From: Alphaproteobacteria bacterium
Lineage (GTDB): Bacteria; Pseudomonadota; Alphaproteobacteria; JANSWW01
Direction: 5' to 3'
Assembly: GCA_024743275.1 (NCBI GenBank)
Contig: JANSWW010000001.1
Location: 186,001 to 250,000, forward strand
Length of the DNA stretch: 64,000 nt
How positions within the stretch are numbered: position 1 is the first letter of the stretch; the number at the start of each line of letters is the position of its first letter. Below are positions 25,337 through 33,965 of this stretch, piece after piece. The translations under genes and the position numbers were made by a program. A model generated the notes under the pieces. That model worked only from the letters and a program-made list of their open reading frames with translations, was not told the DNA's origin and ran no database searches.

Positions 25337-27982
25337 ATGAATGTCATGGGACCGCGGGGTCTGTCGAGCGAAGAGGCTGCGCGGCGGCTTGCGGAGATCG
25401 GCCCGAACAAGCTGCCGGAACCGAAGGAGGCGGGCGCGCTGGAATTGTTCCTGCGCCAATTCCTCAGTCCCTTCATCTATCTCTTGCTGGTCGCCGGGAT
25501 CGTGTCCCTGGTCATTCAGCAATATCCCAGCGCGGTCTTCATCGGGATCGTGCTGCTGATCAATGCCGGGATCGGCACCTTTCAGGAATATGCCGCCCAG
25601 CGGTCCGCCTCCGCCCTGCGCCAGCTCGTGCGCGGCGAGGCGCGGGTCAGCCGCGACGGGCTGATCCGCACCGTCGATGCCACCGACATCGTCCCCGGCG
25701 ACCTCGTCCACCTGGGCTCCGGCGACAAGGTCCCCGCCGATATCAAGCTTTTCGGCGCCAAGGACCTGACGGTCGACGAATCCATGCTCACCGGGGAATC
25801 GGTCGCGGTGGAGAAAAACAACGCGATCGATTCCTCGCCCATGGACCCGATTTCCGACCGGACCGACATGTGCTTCGCCGGCACCGTGGTCACGGCGGGG
25901 CGCGGCATGGGCCTGGTGGAAAGCACGGCGCTGAAGACCGCCATCGGCTCGATCGCCAAGGAAATCGGCGAAGGCCGGGCCTCGGAACCACCGCTGATCG
26001 TCCGAATCAGGAAATTCACCTATCAGCTCGCCTGCGGGATCGTGCTGGCCATCGTCGCCCTGGTGCTGCTGATGGTCTCGGTCGGGGGCTATGACATCAA
26101 CGCCATCGCCCTGATGGCCATCGGTCTCGCCGTTTCGGTCATTCCCGAGGGCCTGCCCGCGGCCGTCACCGTGGCCCTCGCCATCGGCATGAGCCGGATG
26201 GCCGAGGCCAATGTGATCATCCGCAAGCTGGTGGCGGTGGAAGCGCTCGGGTCCTGTACCTTCATTTGTTCCGACAAGACCGGGACGCTGACCGTCAACG
26301 ACCTCACCATCAAGAAGGTGGTGCTGCCCGGCGGGACCGTCTTCGACGTCAGCGGCGAAGGGGTCGGTCCGGGGGAAATCCTCACCCCGGAGAACGATAG
26401 CCGGCTCGAGGAGATCTGCCGCAGCGGCATCTTCGCCAATGAAAGCTATCTCTACTACGCCGGTCAGGATTGGACCGCCGACGGCGACATCGTCGACATC
26501 GCCTTCCTGGTCCTTGCGAAGAAGCTGGGGCTCTCGTTGCAGTCGGTGCGCGAGGAGGAAACCCTGATCGAGACCATCCCCTACGAGTCCGAACGGGCCA
26601 TGTCCGGGATCCTCACGACAACCGATGGGGAGCATTTCCTCCATGTGAAGGGCAGTCCCGAGAAGATCCTGGAGATGTCCACCCACATGCTGACCCGACA
26701 CGGGCGGGTGGAGATCGACCATGCGGCCGTTCAAAAGGAGTTCGAGGAGCTGGCCAAGAATGGCTATCGGGTCATCGCAGTCGCCCGGCGGGAAGGGGCG
26801 GACAGCACCAACGCGCTAGAGCAGCTCGCACAGATGACCCTGTTGGGCATGGTGGCGATGATCGACCCGGTCCGGCCCGAGGCGAAACGGGCGGTTCAGC
26901 GCTGCCGGCGTGGCGGCATCGAGGTCGCCATGGTCACCGGGGATCATCCGGCGACGGCGAAGGCCATCGCCATGGAGATCGGGATCTGCGGACCGGACGA
27001 TCGGGTCGTGACCGGCCAGGACCTGCGTGATGCCGAAGCGAAGGGACAGGCCACCCTCGATGCCGCGATCATCGACGCCCGGGTCTTCGCCCGGGTCGAA
27101 CCGCTGCAAAAGCAGCAGATCGTCGAAAGCCTGATGAAGGCCGGGCATTTCGTGGCGGTGACCGGCGACGGGGTCAACGACGCACCGGCGATGCGGCGGG
27201 CCAATGTCGGGGTCGCCATGGGCAAGCGCGGCACCGATGTCGCAAAGGAGGCGGCGGATCTGATCATCACCGACGACCGCTTCGCGTCCATCGTCGAGGG
27301 CATCGAGCAGGGTCGCATCGTCTACAACAATATCCGCAAGGTGATCGCCCTCCTGGCCGCCACCGGGTTCTCCGCCCTGGTCCTGTTCTTCCTGACCGTG
27401 CTCGCCGGGCTGCCGATGCCGATGATCGCGGTGCAGCTCCTCTGGCTCAATCTGGTCGCCAACGGCTTCCAGGATGTGGCGCTTGCCTTCGAACCGAAGG
27501 AAGGCAAGGAACTCGACCAGCGGCCGCGCAAACCGACGGAGCCGATCTTCGACCGCCGCATCATCGAGCATGTGCTGGTTGTTGGCGGCGCCATGGGCCT
27601 CCTCGCCTTCGCCACCTTCTCGTGGCTGATCGACGCCGGCTATGACGAGGATGCGGCCCGCAATCTCACGCTGATGCTGATGATCCTCTTCGGGAACATC
27701 CACGCGCTGTCCAGCCGGTCGGAGCACCAATCCCTGTTCACCATGCCCTTGATGGCCAACAAATTCTTGATCTGTGCGGTCCCGTTGGCCCAACTCGTTC
27801 ACATCGGGACCATCTACGTCCCGGGCCTTAACGACGTCTTGGCCTTGCAACCGATCGCGCTGACCGAATGGCTGTCCCTGTTGGGCATCGCGCTGATCCT
27901 GCTGGTGGTGGAGGAAACCCATAAGGCCTGGAACCGCCGGCGCGACCGCCGCCTGAAAAACCCCTCCAACCTCCCCTTATGA
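25337..27982 (+). CDS. P2-type cation-transporting ATPase of unknown ion specificity
   Basis: This 881-residue membrane pump has all core P-type motifs: LTGES in the actuator domain, the phosphorylated aspartate in CSDKTGTLT, a nucleotide-binding domain, VTGDHPATAKA, and [10 protein letters not shown]. Membrane helix 4 has PEGLPAAVT as in SERCA-like calcium pumps. However, alignment by eye to SERCA helices 5 and 6 replaces Asn768 by Gly, Glu771 by Ala, Thr799 by Ala and Asp800 by Asn (LNLVANG), so calcium transport cannot be assumed. GGAG lies eight bases before ATG 25337. The stop codon falls in the loop of a strong hairpin. It is probably monocistronic. Confidence 0.88.
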   Translation: MNVMGPRGLSSEEAARRLAEIGPNKLPEPKEAGALELFLRQFLSPFIYLLLVAGIVSLVIQQYPSAVFIGIVLLINAGIGTFQEYAAQRSASALRQLVRGEARVSRDGLIRTVDATDIVPGDLVHLGSGDKVPADIKLFGAKDLTVDESMLTGESVAVEKNNAIDSSPMDPISDRTDMCFAGTVVTAGRGMGLVESTALKTAIGSIAKEIGEGRASEPPLIVRIRKFTYQLACGIVLAIVALVLLMVSVGGYDINAIALMAIGLAVSVIPEGLPAAVTVALAIGMSRMAEANVIIRKLVAVEALGSCTFICSDKTGTLTVNDLTIKKVVLPGGTVFDVSGEGVGPGEILTPENDSRLEEICRSGIFANESYLYYAGQDWTADGDIVDIAFLVLAKKLGLSLQSVREEETLIETIPYESERAMSGILTTTDGEHFLHVKGSPEKILEMSTHMLTRHGRVEIDHAAVQKEFEELAKNGYRVIAVARREGADSTNALEQLAQMTLLGMVAMIDPVRPEAKRAVQRCRRGGIEVAMVTGDHPATAKAIAMEIGICGPDDRVVTGQDLRDAEAKGQATLDAAIIDARVFARVEPLQKQQIVESLMKAGHFVAVTGDGVNDAPAMRRANVGVAMGKRGTDVAKEAADLIITDDRFASIVEGIEQGRIVYNNIRKVIALLAATGFSALVLFFLTVLAGLPMPMIAVQLLWLNLVANGFQDVALAFEPKEGKELDQRPRKPTEPIFDRRIIEHVLVVGGAMGLLAFATFSWLIDAGYDEDAARNLTLMLMILFGNIHALSSRSEHQSLFTMPLMANKFLICAVPLAQLVHIGTIYVPGLNDVLALQPIALTEWLSLLGIALILLVVEETHKAWNRRRDRRLKNPSNLPL

Positions 27983-28025
27983 AGGGGAGGCTACCGACTA
28001 GCGCCCATCCCTTCACAAGGGAGGG
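27970..28025. repeat. Pair of CTCCCCTT/AAGGGGAG palindromes
   Basis: The first element, 27970-27990, is a perfect nine-base-pair stem (CCTCCCCTT / AAGGGGAGG) with loop ATG. The stop codon of the P2 ATPase lies across this loop. The second, 28005-28025, has a TCCCTT/AAGGGA stem with loop CAC and flanking CC/GG. They sit between two convergent genes and could act as a two-way terminator or be copies of a dispersed palindromic repeat. T runs are absent, so the terminator role is uncertain. Confidence 0.65.
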
Positions 28026-28045
28026 GGTGAGCGCGCGGCGGCGGG

Positions 28046-28855
28046 TTACCCCATCGGGCTGAAGCGCAGGGAGAGGCAGGACATGCCGCCGTCGAGCTTG
28101 GCGGCCTCGGAGTTACCGATCTGCCGCACCCGGTAGCCCGCGTCGTTCACCCGCGCGGCGGTCTCCGGAAAACCCTCGGGCATGAGCACCAGATCGTTGA
28201 AGCGGATGCTGTTCGCGGCCGCCTCCTCGCCCGGCGCCGTCAGGACGACCTCATAGCCCTCGAAGCAGCCGGTGCGGGCCAGCCTTTCGGTGGCCAGCAC
28301 GGTCTTGTCGTCCAAAACGGAACAATCCGTCTTGAAATGCAGCACATCCGGCGGCGTTTGCAGTTCTCGCACCCCATAGCCCCAGGGGCGAAGTCTGTCG
28401 GTGAGCTCCGCCACCCCCGCCGCGTCCGTCCGGTCTGATTTGCCGACCAGAATGTCCCGCTCGATCACGAGAATGTCGCCACCCTCGATAAAGCCCGGCC
28501 CCTCGATCTCCAGGACCCGGTCATAGTTATCCCGCAACGCCTCGGCGATCGACGGCGTCTCGCCCCGCCGGCTGGCCGCCCCCGGCCGCATCACGACCGC
28601 CCCTTCCGGCAAGCAGAGGGCCGCATCTTCGATGAAGACGGCATCGGGAAAACCCGGCAGCGCAGGCAGAACAGTCACCTCGGCCCCGGTTTCCCGGAGT
28701 GCCGCGACATAGTCGTCGTGATGCGCCCTGAACAGATCGAGATCCGGCGTGCCGGTGTCCATCGCCCGCAGTCCGTCGACGATCTCCGGACCCGGGCGCC
28801 GGGTCAGGGCATGGGTGAAGGAATAGGTTTGGGGGTAGCTGTGGGATCCGGTCAC
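28046..28855 (-). CDS. ddaH: Dimethylarginine dimethylaminohydrolase family protein
   Basis: DDAH hydrolyses asymmetric dimethylarginine or monomethylarginine to citrulline and a methylamine. The 269-residue protein matches the family along its length: FPDAVFIEDAALC, MRPGAASRRGET, a GGDILVIERDILVGKS segment, the catalytic histidine in VLHFKTD, and the nucleophile Cys260 in DGGMSCLSLRF. Related amidinotransferase-fold enzymes such as arginine deiminase are longer. The GTG start at 28855 overlaps the cueR stop as GTGA, with GGAGGAGG nine bases upstream, so it is translationally coupled to the copper regulator. This is an unusual partner. A clear function in copper stress is not established. Confidence 0.88.
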   Translation of the reverse strand: MTGSHSYPQTYSFTHALTRRPGPEIVDGLRAMDTGTPDLDLFRAHHDDYVAALRETGAEVTVLPALPGFPDAVFIEDAALCLPEGAVVMRPGAASRRGETPSIAEALRDNYDRVLEIEGPGFIEGGDILVIERDILVGKSDRTDAAGVAELTDRLRPWGYGVRELQTPPDVLHFKTDCSVLDDKTVLATERLARTGCFEGYEVVLTAPGEEAAANSIRFNDLVLMPEGFPETAARVNDAGYRVRQIGNSEAAKLDGGMSCLSLRFSPMG

Positions 28856-29250
28856 GATGTCACCTCCTCCCCCGCCAAGTCGGCGAGGATCGGGCAATCC
28901 GGCTTGCCGTCGCCATGGCAGCGCTCCACCAGATGGGACAGGGTCGCCCGCATCCCCTCAAGCTCCGATATCTTCCGGTCGATCCGATCCAGATGCTCCG
29001 TGGCGATGGACTTGACGTCGGCGCTCGCCCGATCGTCGTCCTCGTAGAGGGCCAGCAACACCCGGCATTCCTCGACGGTGAAACCGAGTGAGCGGGCCCG
29101 GGCCAGAAAGGCCAACTTATGGATATCCTTCTCGACGAAGGCGCGGTAGCCATTCCCGTCCCGCGCGGGGCGGACCAGCCCGATATCCTCGTAATATCGG
29201 ATCGTCTTCGCCGGCAGGCCGCTCCTGGCGGCCGCTTCGCCGATATTCAT
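28852..29250 (-). CDS. cueR: MerR-family copper regulator CueR
   Basis: CueR is a Cu(I)-sensing MerR-type activator that twists promoters with over-long spacers. The 132-residue protein has the N-terminal winged helix (IGEAAARSGLPAKTIRYYE), a dimerisation helix, and the metal loop C-x7-C (CHGDGKPDC) near the C-terminus. That spacing is the copper-type spacing of CueR. ATG 29250 lies four bases after the stop of the SHOCT gene; an upstream in-frame reading would overlap that gene. It is the middle gene of a SHOCT-cueR-ddaH set that diverges from copA. Confidence 0.93.
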   Translation of the reverse strand: MNIGEAAARSGLPAKTIRYYEDIGLVRPARDGNGYRAFVEKDIHKLAFLARARSLGFTVEECRVLLALYEDDDRASADVKSIATEHLDRIDRKISELEGMRATLSHLVERCHGDGKPDCPILADLAGEEVTS

Positions 29251-29254
29251 GCCT

Positions 29255-29611
29255 TCAGTCCTCCAGCGCCTTCTTGCGCACCGCATATTCGTCCGCGTCG
29301 ATCTCGCCCTTGGCAAGGCGTTCGCGCAAAATCCGCAGGGCATCATCACCGCCCTGGTCGGGCTTCCCGCCGATGTCACCCCGGACGATCTTGGTGATCA
29401 CATAGGCCGCCCCGACGAGAAGCGCAAAGAACAGGATCATCATGACCGGACCCATGAACCAGCCGCCCCCCATCATGCCAGGCCCCATCATCCGGTGCGG
29501 TCCATAGCCGCCATATCCGCCGGATGCCATGTCGGCGAAGCCAGTCCCGACCGCTCCCAGGGTCATGACCACGAACGCGAAGATGCTTATTCCAATAGTC
29601 CGATAGCCCAT
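29255..29611 (-). CDS. Small membrane protein with C-terminal SHOCT domain
   Basis: The 118-residue protein has an N-terminal signal/membrane segment, a Gly/Met/His-rich stretch (HRMMGPGMMGGG, about residues 39-50), a second membrane segment (about 52-73), and a C-terminal SHOCT domain (ALRILRERLAKGEIDADEY). Methionine-rich exported segments are often able to bind Cu(I), so a copper-related role fits its position. It is first in the SHOCT-cueR-ddaH unit and starts 50 bases after a CueR-type promoter. Its molecular function is unknown. Confidence 0.8.
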   Translation of the reverse strand: MGYRTIGISIFAFVVMTLGAVGTGFADMASGGYGGYGPHRMMGPGMMGGGWFMGPVMMILFFALLVGAAYVITKIVRGDIGGKPDQGGDDALRILRERLAKGEIDADEYAVRKKALED

Positions 29612-29660
29612 TTCTTCCTCCTCTTCCCCACAGCCGGCGGAATTGCCGACCTCCGCCGGA

Positions 29661-29691
29661 ACGGTAGTCCTTCCGCCCGCTGGAAGGTCAA
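29661..29691 (-). promoter_or_regulatory. CueR-type promoter for the SHOCT-cueR-ddaH unit
   Basis: On the minus strand a TTGACC -35 (29691-29686) is followed by a 19-base spacer and TACCGT as -10 (29666-29661). The spacer carries the dyad CCTTCC-N7-GGAAGG. A 19-base spacer with an internal dyad is the hallmark of MerR/CueR-activated promoters. Confidence 0.8.
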
Positions 29692-29707
29692 GCCGTGACC
29701 TTTTCGC

Positions 29708-29738
29708 TTGACCCTCCAGTCACTGGAAGCCCTAAACC
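29708..29738 (+). promoter_or_regulatory. CueR-type promoter for copA
   Basis: A TTGACC -35 (29708-29713) is separated by 19 bases from TAAACC as -10 (29733-29738). Between them is a near-perfect dyad CCTCCAGT-C-ACTGGAAG. It is divergent from, and 16 bases away from, the matching promoter on the other strand. Confidence 0.8.
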
Positions 29739-29784
29739 CGATCTTAACGCGAAATGTCCCAACAGAGAATTCAGGAGCCGCTCC

Positions 29785-32241
29785 ATGGCCACGGCGACCG
29801 ACAGCGCCAGCGATATCGTCACCCGCGACCCGGTCTGCGGGATGACCGTCGATCCGACGGCGGGAAAACCGTCGCTGGACCATGACGGCCACCGCTATCA
29901 CTTCTGTGCCGAGCGGTGCCGGGATAAGTTCTCCGACGATCCGGAAAACTATATCACGGATAGGGACCCGGTCTGCGGCATGACGGTCAACCGGGCGACC
30001 GCGGCCCATATGGCCAAACATCGGGGTGAGCGTTTCTATTTCTGTGCCGAGTCGTGCCAGACCAAATTCGAGGCCGATCCGGAGAGCTATCTCGGCGACC
30101 GCCCCGCCCCGGAGCCGATGCCCGAGGGGACCCAATACACCTGCCCGATGGACCCGGAGATCGTCACGGACGAACCGGGCGACTGCCCGATCTGCGGCAT
30201 GGCCTTGGAGCCGATGACGCCGAGCCTCGATGATGGCCCCAATCCGGAACTGATCGATTTCCGTCGCCGCCTGTGGTTCGGGGTACCGCTCACCCTCGGC
30301 GTGGTGGCCCTGGAAATGGGCAGCCATCTCGGATTGCCGGTCGCGGATTGGATCGGAGCGGAGGCCGCGTTGTGGCTGCAATTGGCGCTGACAACGCCGG
30401 TCGTGTTCTGGATCGGCGCGCCTTTCTTCAAGCGCGGTTGGTCCTCGATCCTGAACCGCTCGCCCAATATGTGGACATTGATCGCCATCGGCACGGGCGC
30501 TGCCTATCTCTACAGCCTGGTCGCCCTGATCGTCCCGGGCCTCCTGCCCCCGTCCCTGTTGAGCGCGGCGGGGCTGCCGCCGGTCTATTTCGAGGCCGCC
30601 GCCGTGATCCTGATCCTGGTTCTGGTCGGCCAGATCATGGAACTGTCCGCCCGGGAAAGGACCGGCGATGCGATCCGGGCCCTGCTCAACCTCGCCCCCA
30701 AGACCGCCCGACGCGTGACCGAGGCGGGTGAGACGGACGTCCCGCTCGACGAGATCAAAAAGGGCGACCTTTTGCGGGTTCGGCCGGGAGAAAGCGTTCC
30801 GGTCGACGGCGCGGTGCGGGAGGGCGGATCCTCCATCGACGAAAGCCTGCTGACCGGTGAGCCCATCCCGGTCGAGAAGACCGTCGGCGACCCGGTGACG
30901 GGAGGGACCCTCAATAAGGCGGGGAGTTTCATCATGACCGCCGAGGCGGTCGGCGCCGACACCATGCTGTCCCGCATCGTCGACATGGTGGCGAAGGCCC
31001 AACGCAGCCGGGCGCCGATCCAAGCGGTGGCCGACCGGGTCGCCGGGATCTTCGTGCCGTCCGTGGTCGCCATCGCCGTCGTCGCCTTCGCCGCCTGGCT
31101 GCTGACCGGTCCCGAGCCGGCGCTCTCCTACGCCATCGTCGCGGCGGTCAGTGTCCTGATCATCGCCTGCCCCTGCGCCCTCGGCCTTGCGACCCCCATG
31201 TCGATCATGGTCGCCACCGGAAAGGGCGCCCAGGTCGGGGTATTGGTGCGGGATGCGGAAGCGCTGGAGAAACTCGCCCAGGTCGACGTCCTGATCGTCG
31301 ACAAGACGGGAACGCTGACCCAGGGGAAACCGGCTCTCACCGACCTGCTCACCCAGGACGATTGGCGCCAGGACGACCTGCTGGCGATGATCGCCGGTTT
31401 GGAGCAAGGCTCCGAACATCCCCTGGCCGAGGCCATCGTCGATGCCGCGCGAGAGAGGGGCCTGCCCGTCCCGGCGGCGACCGATTTCCAGGCCACCGTC
31501 GGCAAGGGTGTGACCGGCACCGTGTCGGGCCGCGGCCTGGCGCTCGGCAATGCCGGCCTGATGCGCGACCTCGCGATCGATGTCAGCGGCCTGGAAAGTC
31601 CGGCCGAGGCGCTTCAGTCCCAGGGCAAGACAGCGATGTTCGCCGCCGTCGATGGGGTCGCGGCGGGCCTGATCGGGGTTTCCGATCCGATCAAGGCGAC
31701 CACCGCCGAGGCGATCCAGGCCCTGCACGACGAGGGTCTCGAGATCGTCATGGCGACCGGGGACACCGCCCGGACGGCGGAAGCGGTGGCGTCAAGGCTG
31801 GGCATCGACCAGGTGCGCGCCGGCCTGCAGCCCGCCGACAAGGCCGATCTGATCGCCGATCTCCACGCCCAGGGCCGCACGGTCGCGATGGCGGGCGACG
31901 GGGTCAACGACGCCCCGGCCCTCGCCGCCGCCGATGTCGGGATCGCCATGGGCACCGGGGCGGATGTCGCGATGGAAAGCGCGGGCGTGACCCTGGTGAA
32001 AGGCGATCTGGGCGGCATCGTCCGGGCCCGGCGGCTGGCGCGTTCGACCATGCGCAACATCCGGCAAAACCTGTTCTTCGCCTTCGCCTACAACACGGTC
32101 GGCGTGCCGATCGCGGCGGGTGTCCTCTACCCCTTCTTCGGGGTTCTGCTGTCGCCGATCTTCGCGGCCGCGGCGATGAGCCTGTCCTCGGTCTCGGTGA
32201 TCGGTAACGCGCTCCGTTTGCGGACCACGAAGGACGTCTAA
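29785..32241 (+). CDS. copA: Copper-exporting P1B-type ATPase with two YHS domains
   Basis: CopA pumps Cu(I) out of the cytoplasm. The 818-residue protein starts with two YHS domains in tandem (each with a DPVCGMTV start and an FCAE-x2-C end, residues about 13-103). A heavy-metal-binding segment TCPMDPEIV...[10 protein letters not shown] follows. The common HMA domain (GMxCxxC) is absent. Eight membrane helices include the metal-binding CPCALG motif. The ATPase core shows LTGEP, DKTGTLT, an HP motif in GSEHPLAEA, and [13 protein letters not shown] 29785 has AGGAG 7 bases upstream. It is under a CueR-type promoter and is divergent from cueR. Confidence 0.95.
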   Translation: MATATDSASDIVTRDPVCGMTVDPTAGKPSLDHDGHRYHFCAERCRDKFSDDPENYITDRDPVCGMTVNRATAAHMAKHRGERFYFCAESCQTKFEADPESYLGDRPAPEPMPEGTQYTCPMDPEIVTDEPGDCPICGMALEPMTPSLDDGPNPELIDFRRRLWFGVPLTLGVVALEMGSHLGLPVADWIGAEAALWLQLALTTPVVFWIGAPFFKRGWSSILNRSPNMWTLIAIGTGAAYLYSLVALIVPGLLPPSLLSAAGLPPVYFEAAAVILILVLVGQIMELSARERTGDAIRALLNLAPKTARRVTEAGETDVPLDEIKKGDLLRVRPGESVPVDGAVREGGSSIDESLLTGEPIPVEKTVGDPVTGGTLNKAGSFIMTAEAVGADTMLSRIVDMVAKAQRSRAPIQAVADRVAGIFVPSVVAIAVVAFAAWLLTGPEPALSYAIVAAVSVLIIACPCALGLATPMSIMVATGKGAQVGVLVRDAEALEKLAQVDVLIVDKTGTLTQGKPALTDLLTQDDWRQDDLLAMIAGLEQGSEHPLAEAIVDAARERGLPVPAATDFQATVGKGVTGTVSGRGLALGNAGLMRDLAIDVSGLESPAEALQSQGKTAMFAAVDGVAAGLIGVSDPIKATTAEAIQALHDEGLEIVMATGDTARTAEAVASRLGIDQVRAGLQPADKADLIADLHAQGRTVAMAGDGVNDAPALAAADVGIAMGTGADVAMESAGVTLVKGDLGGIVRARRLARSTMRNIRQNLFFAFAYNTVGVPIAAGVLYPFFGVLLSPIFAAAAMSLSSVSVIGNALRLRTTKDV

Positions 32242-33863
32242 GCCAGTTTGAACCCGGCATAGCCCTTGGCGGCGATGTCGGCGCAGATCTCGCGATAACG
32301 CCGCATGCCGCCGGCATAGGGCATGAACTGCCTTGGCTTGCCCGGGATGTTGGCGCCGAAATACCAGGAATGGGGTGCCTTGGGCATTACGGTCTGGTTG
32401 GCGACATCGTTGACATGGCGGTCCCAGTCCCGCGCGGCCGCCTCGGTCGCCTCGATGGTGGCCAGCCCCTTTCCGCGCAGATGCCGGATGCAGTCGGTGA
32501 TCCAGTCGACATGCTGCTCGATCGGCACCGGCATATTGCACAGGACGGATGGACTTCCAGGCCCGGTGACGGTGAAGAGATTGGGAAAGCCCGGCACCTG
32601 AAGACCGAGGTAACCGTGCGGTCCCGCCTTCCAGACCTCGCGCAGCGGTAAACCGTCCCGGCCTTGGATATCGATGCGCAGCAACGGCCCGGTCATGGCA
32701 TCGAAACCGGTGGCGAACACGATGGCGTCGAGCGGATAGTCCCGGTCCGTGGTCCTGATCCCGGTCTCGGTGACGCGCTCGATCGGGGTCGCCCGCAGAT
32801 CGACCAGGCTCACGTTTTCGCGGTTGAAGGTTTCGAAATAGCCCGTGTCGATGGGCGGCCGCTTGGAGCCGTAGGGATGGTCAATGTCGGCCAGGACCTC
32901 GGCGGTCGCGGGATCTTTCACGATCTCGCGGATCTTTTTCTTGATGAAGTCCGCGGCGGTCTTGTTCGCCGCCTCGCTGGCGATGATGTCGCGATAGGCG
33001 GTTCGGAAGCGCAGCCCGCCGATCTCCCAGGCCGCCTCATAGACCCGTTCCCGCTCCTCCGGCGTCGAATCCAGGGCCGAGCGGTCCGAGGGCAGGAAGG
33101 AGTGACCGTTCGGGCTGAAATGCATCATCCGTCGGATCTCGTCGTGATTCTCCTTCACATACCGCTTGAATCCCTCGGACAGCGGGTGATTGCGGGCCGG
33201 AATGCTGTAATTCGCCGTGCGCTGGAACACCGTCAGACGGGCCGCCTGCTCGGCGATCAGCGGGGCGGTCTGGATGCCGGTGGAGCCGGTGCCGATCTGA
33301 CCGACCCGAAGGCCGGTGAAGTCGACGCCCTCATGGGGCCATTGCCCGGTGTGATACCAGCGCCCCCGGAAGTCGCCAAGGCCGGGAATATCAGGCACGT
33401 TCGCCGCCGACAGACAGCCGACGGCCATGATCAGGAAGGGTGCTTCAAAGACCTCTCCCCCCGCCGTTTCCACCCGCCAGAGCGTCCGCTCGGCGTCGAA
33501 GCGCGCACTCGAGACACTGGTCTCGAACTGAATATCGCGGCGGAGATCGAAACGGTCGGCCACGTGATTCAGATAACCGAGGACCTCCGGCTGACCCGGG
33601 TAGCGCTCGGACCACTCCCATTCCTCGACCAGTTCCTTGGAGAACATGTAGCAATAGGAGTGGCTCTCGGAATCGCAGCGGGCACCCGGATAGCGGTTCC
33701 AATACCAGGTGCCGCCCACGTCGCCCGCCCGTTCCAGAACCTTGACCCGCAGCCCGAGATCGTCGCGCAGGCGATGGAGCTGGTAGAGGCCCGAAAACCC
33801 GGCCCCGACAACGAGGGCGTCGAAGGTCTGAACGGAGATATCGGTGGTGACATCGTTGGCCAA
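32238..33863 (-). CDS. Baeyer-Villiger-type flavin monooxygenase
   Basis: The 541-residue protein is a class B flavin monooxygenase. It has an FAD motif (GAGFSG, near residue 18), the Baeyer-Villiger fingerprint F-x-G-x3-H-x3-W-P as [12 protein letters not shown] (about residues 160-171), and an NADPH motif (GTGSTG). Such enzymes insert oxygen next to a ketone carbonyl, giving esters or lactones, or oxidise heteroatoms. The substrate is unknown. The start is TTG 33863, with AAGGGAG seven bases upstream. The gene converges on copA with a four-base overlap and has no partner on its own strand. Confidence 0.9.
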   Translation of the reverse strand: MANDVTTDISVQTFDALVVGAGFSGLYQLHRLRDDLGLRVKVLERAGDVGGTWYWNRYPGARCDSESHSYCYMFSKELVEEWEWSERYPGQPEVLGYLNHVADRFDLRRDIQFETSVSSARFDAERTLWRVETAGGEVFEAPFLIMAVGCLSAANVPDIPGLGDFRGRWYHTGQWPHEGVDFTGLRVGQIGTGSTGIQTAPLIAEQAARLTVFQRTANYSIPARNHPLSEGFKRYVKENHDEIRRMMHFSPNGHSFLPSDRSALDSTPEERERVYEAAWEIGGLRFRTAYRDIIASEAANKTAADFIKKKIREIVKDPATAEVLADIDHPYGSKRPPIDTGYFETFNRENVSLVDLRATPIERVTETGIRTTDRDYPLDAIVFATGFDAMTGPLLRIDIQGRDGLPLREVWKAGPHGYLGLQVPGFPNLFTVTGPGSPSVLCNMPVPIEQHVDWITDCIRHLRGKGLATIEATEAAARDWDRHVNDVANQTVMPKAPHSWYFGANIPGKPRQFMPYAGGMRRYREICADIAAKGYAGFKLA

Positions 33864-33965
33864 GGCGCACTCCCTTCACGGCGGGTCGGACAGCAAGCCT
33901 GCCGCATTCGGAAAGCAGAATCGATGGAGAAATCACCGGCGGGGGAAAGGATGGCCTCGCCCGCG

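Noticed and set aside
23759-26734. A 991-codon open frame on the minus strand
   Set aside because: It spans mlaA, greB and the P2 ATPase, all with clear motifs. The translation has no known domain and changes character at each real gene boundary.
25337-27982. Annotation as a calcium-transporting ATPase
   Set aside because: Several calcium-ligand positions in helices 5 and 6 are replaced by Gly, Ala, Ala and Asn, so only the general P2-type call is kept.
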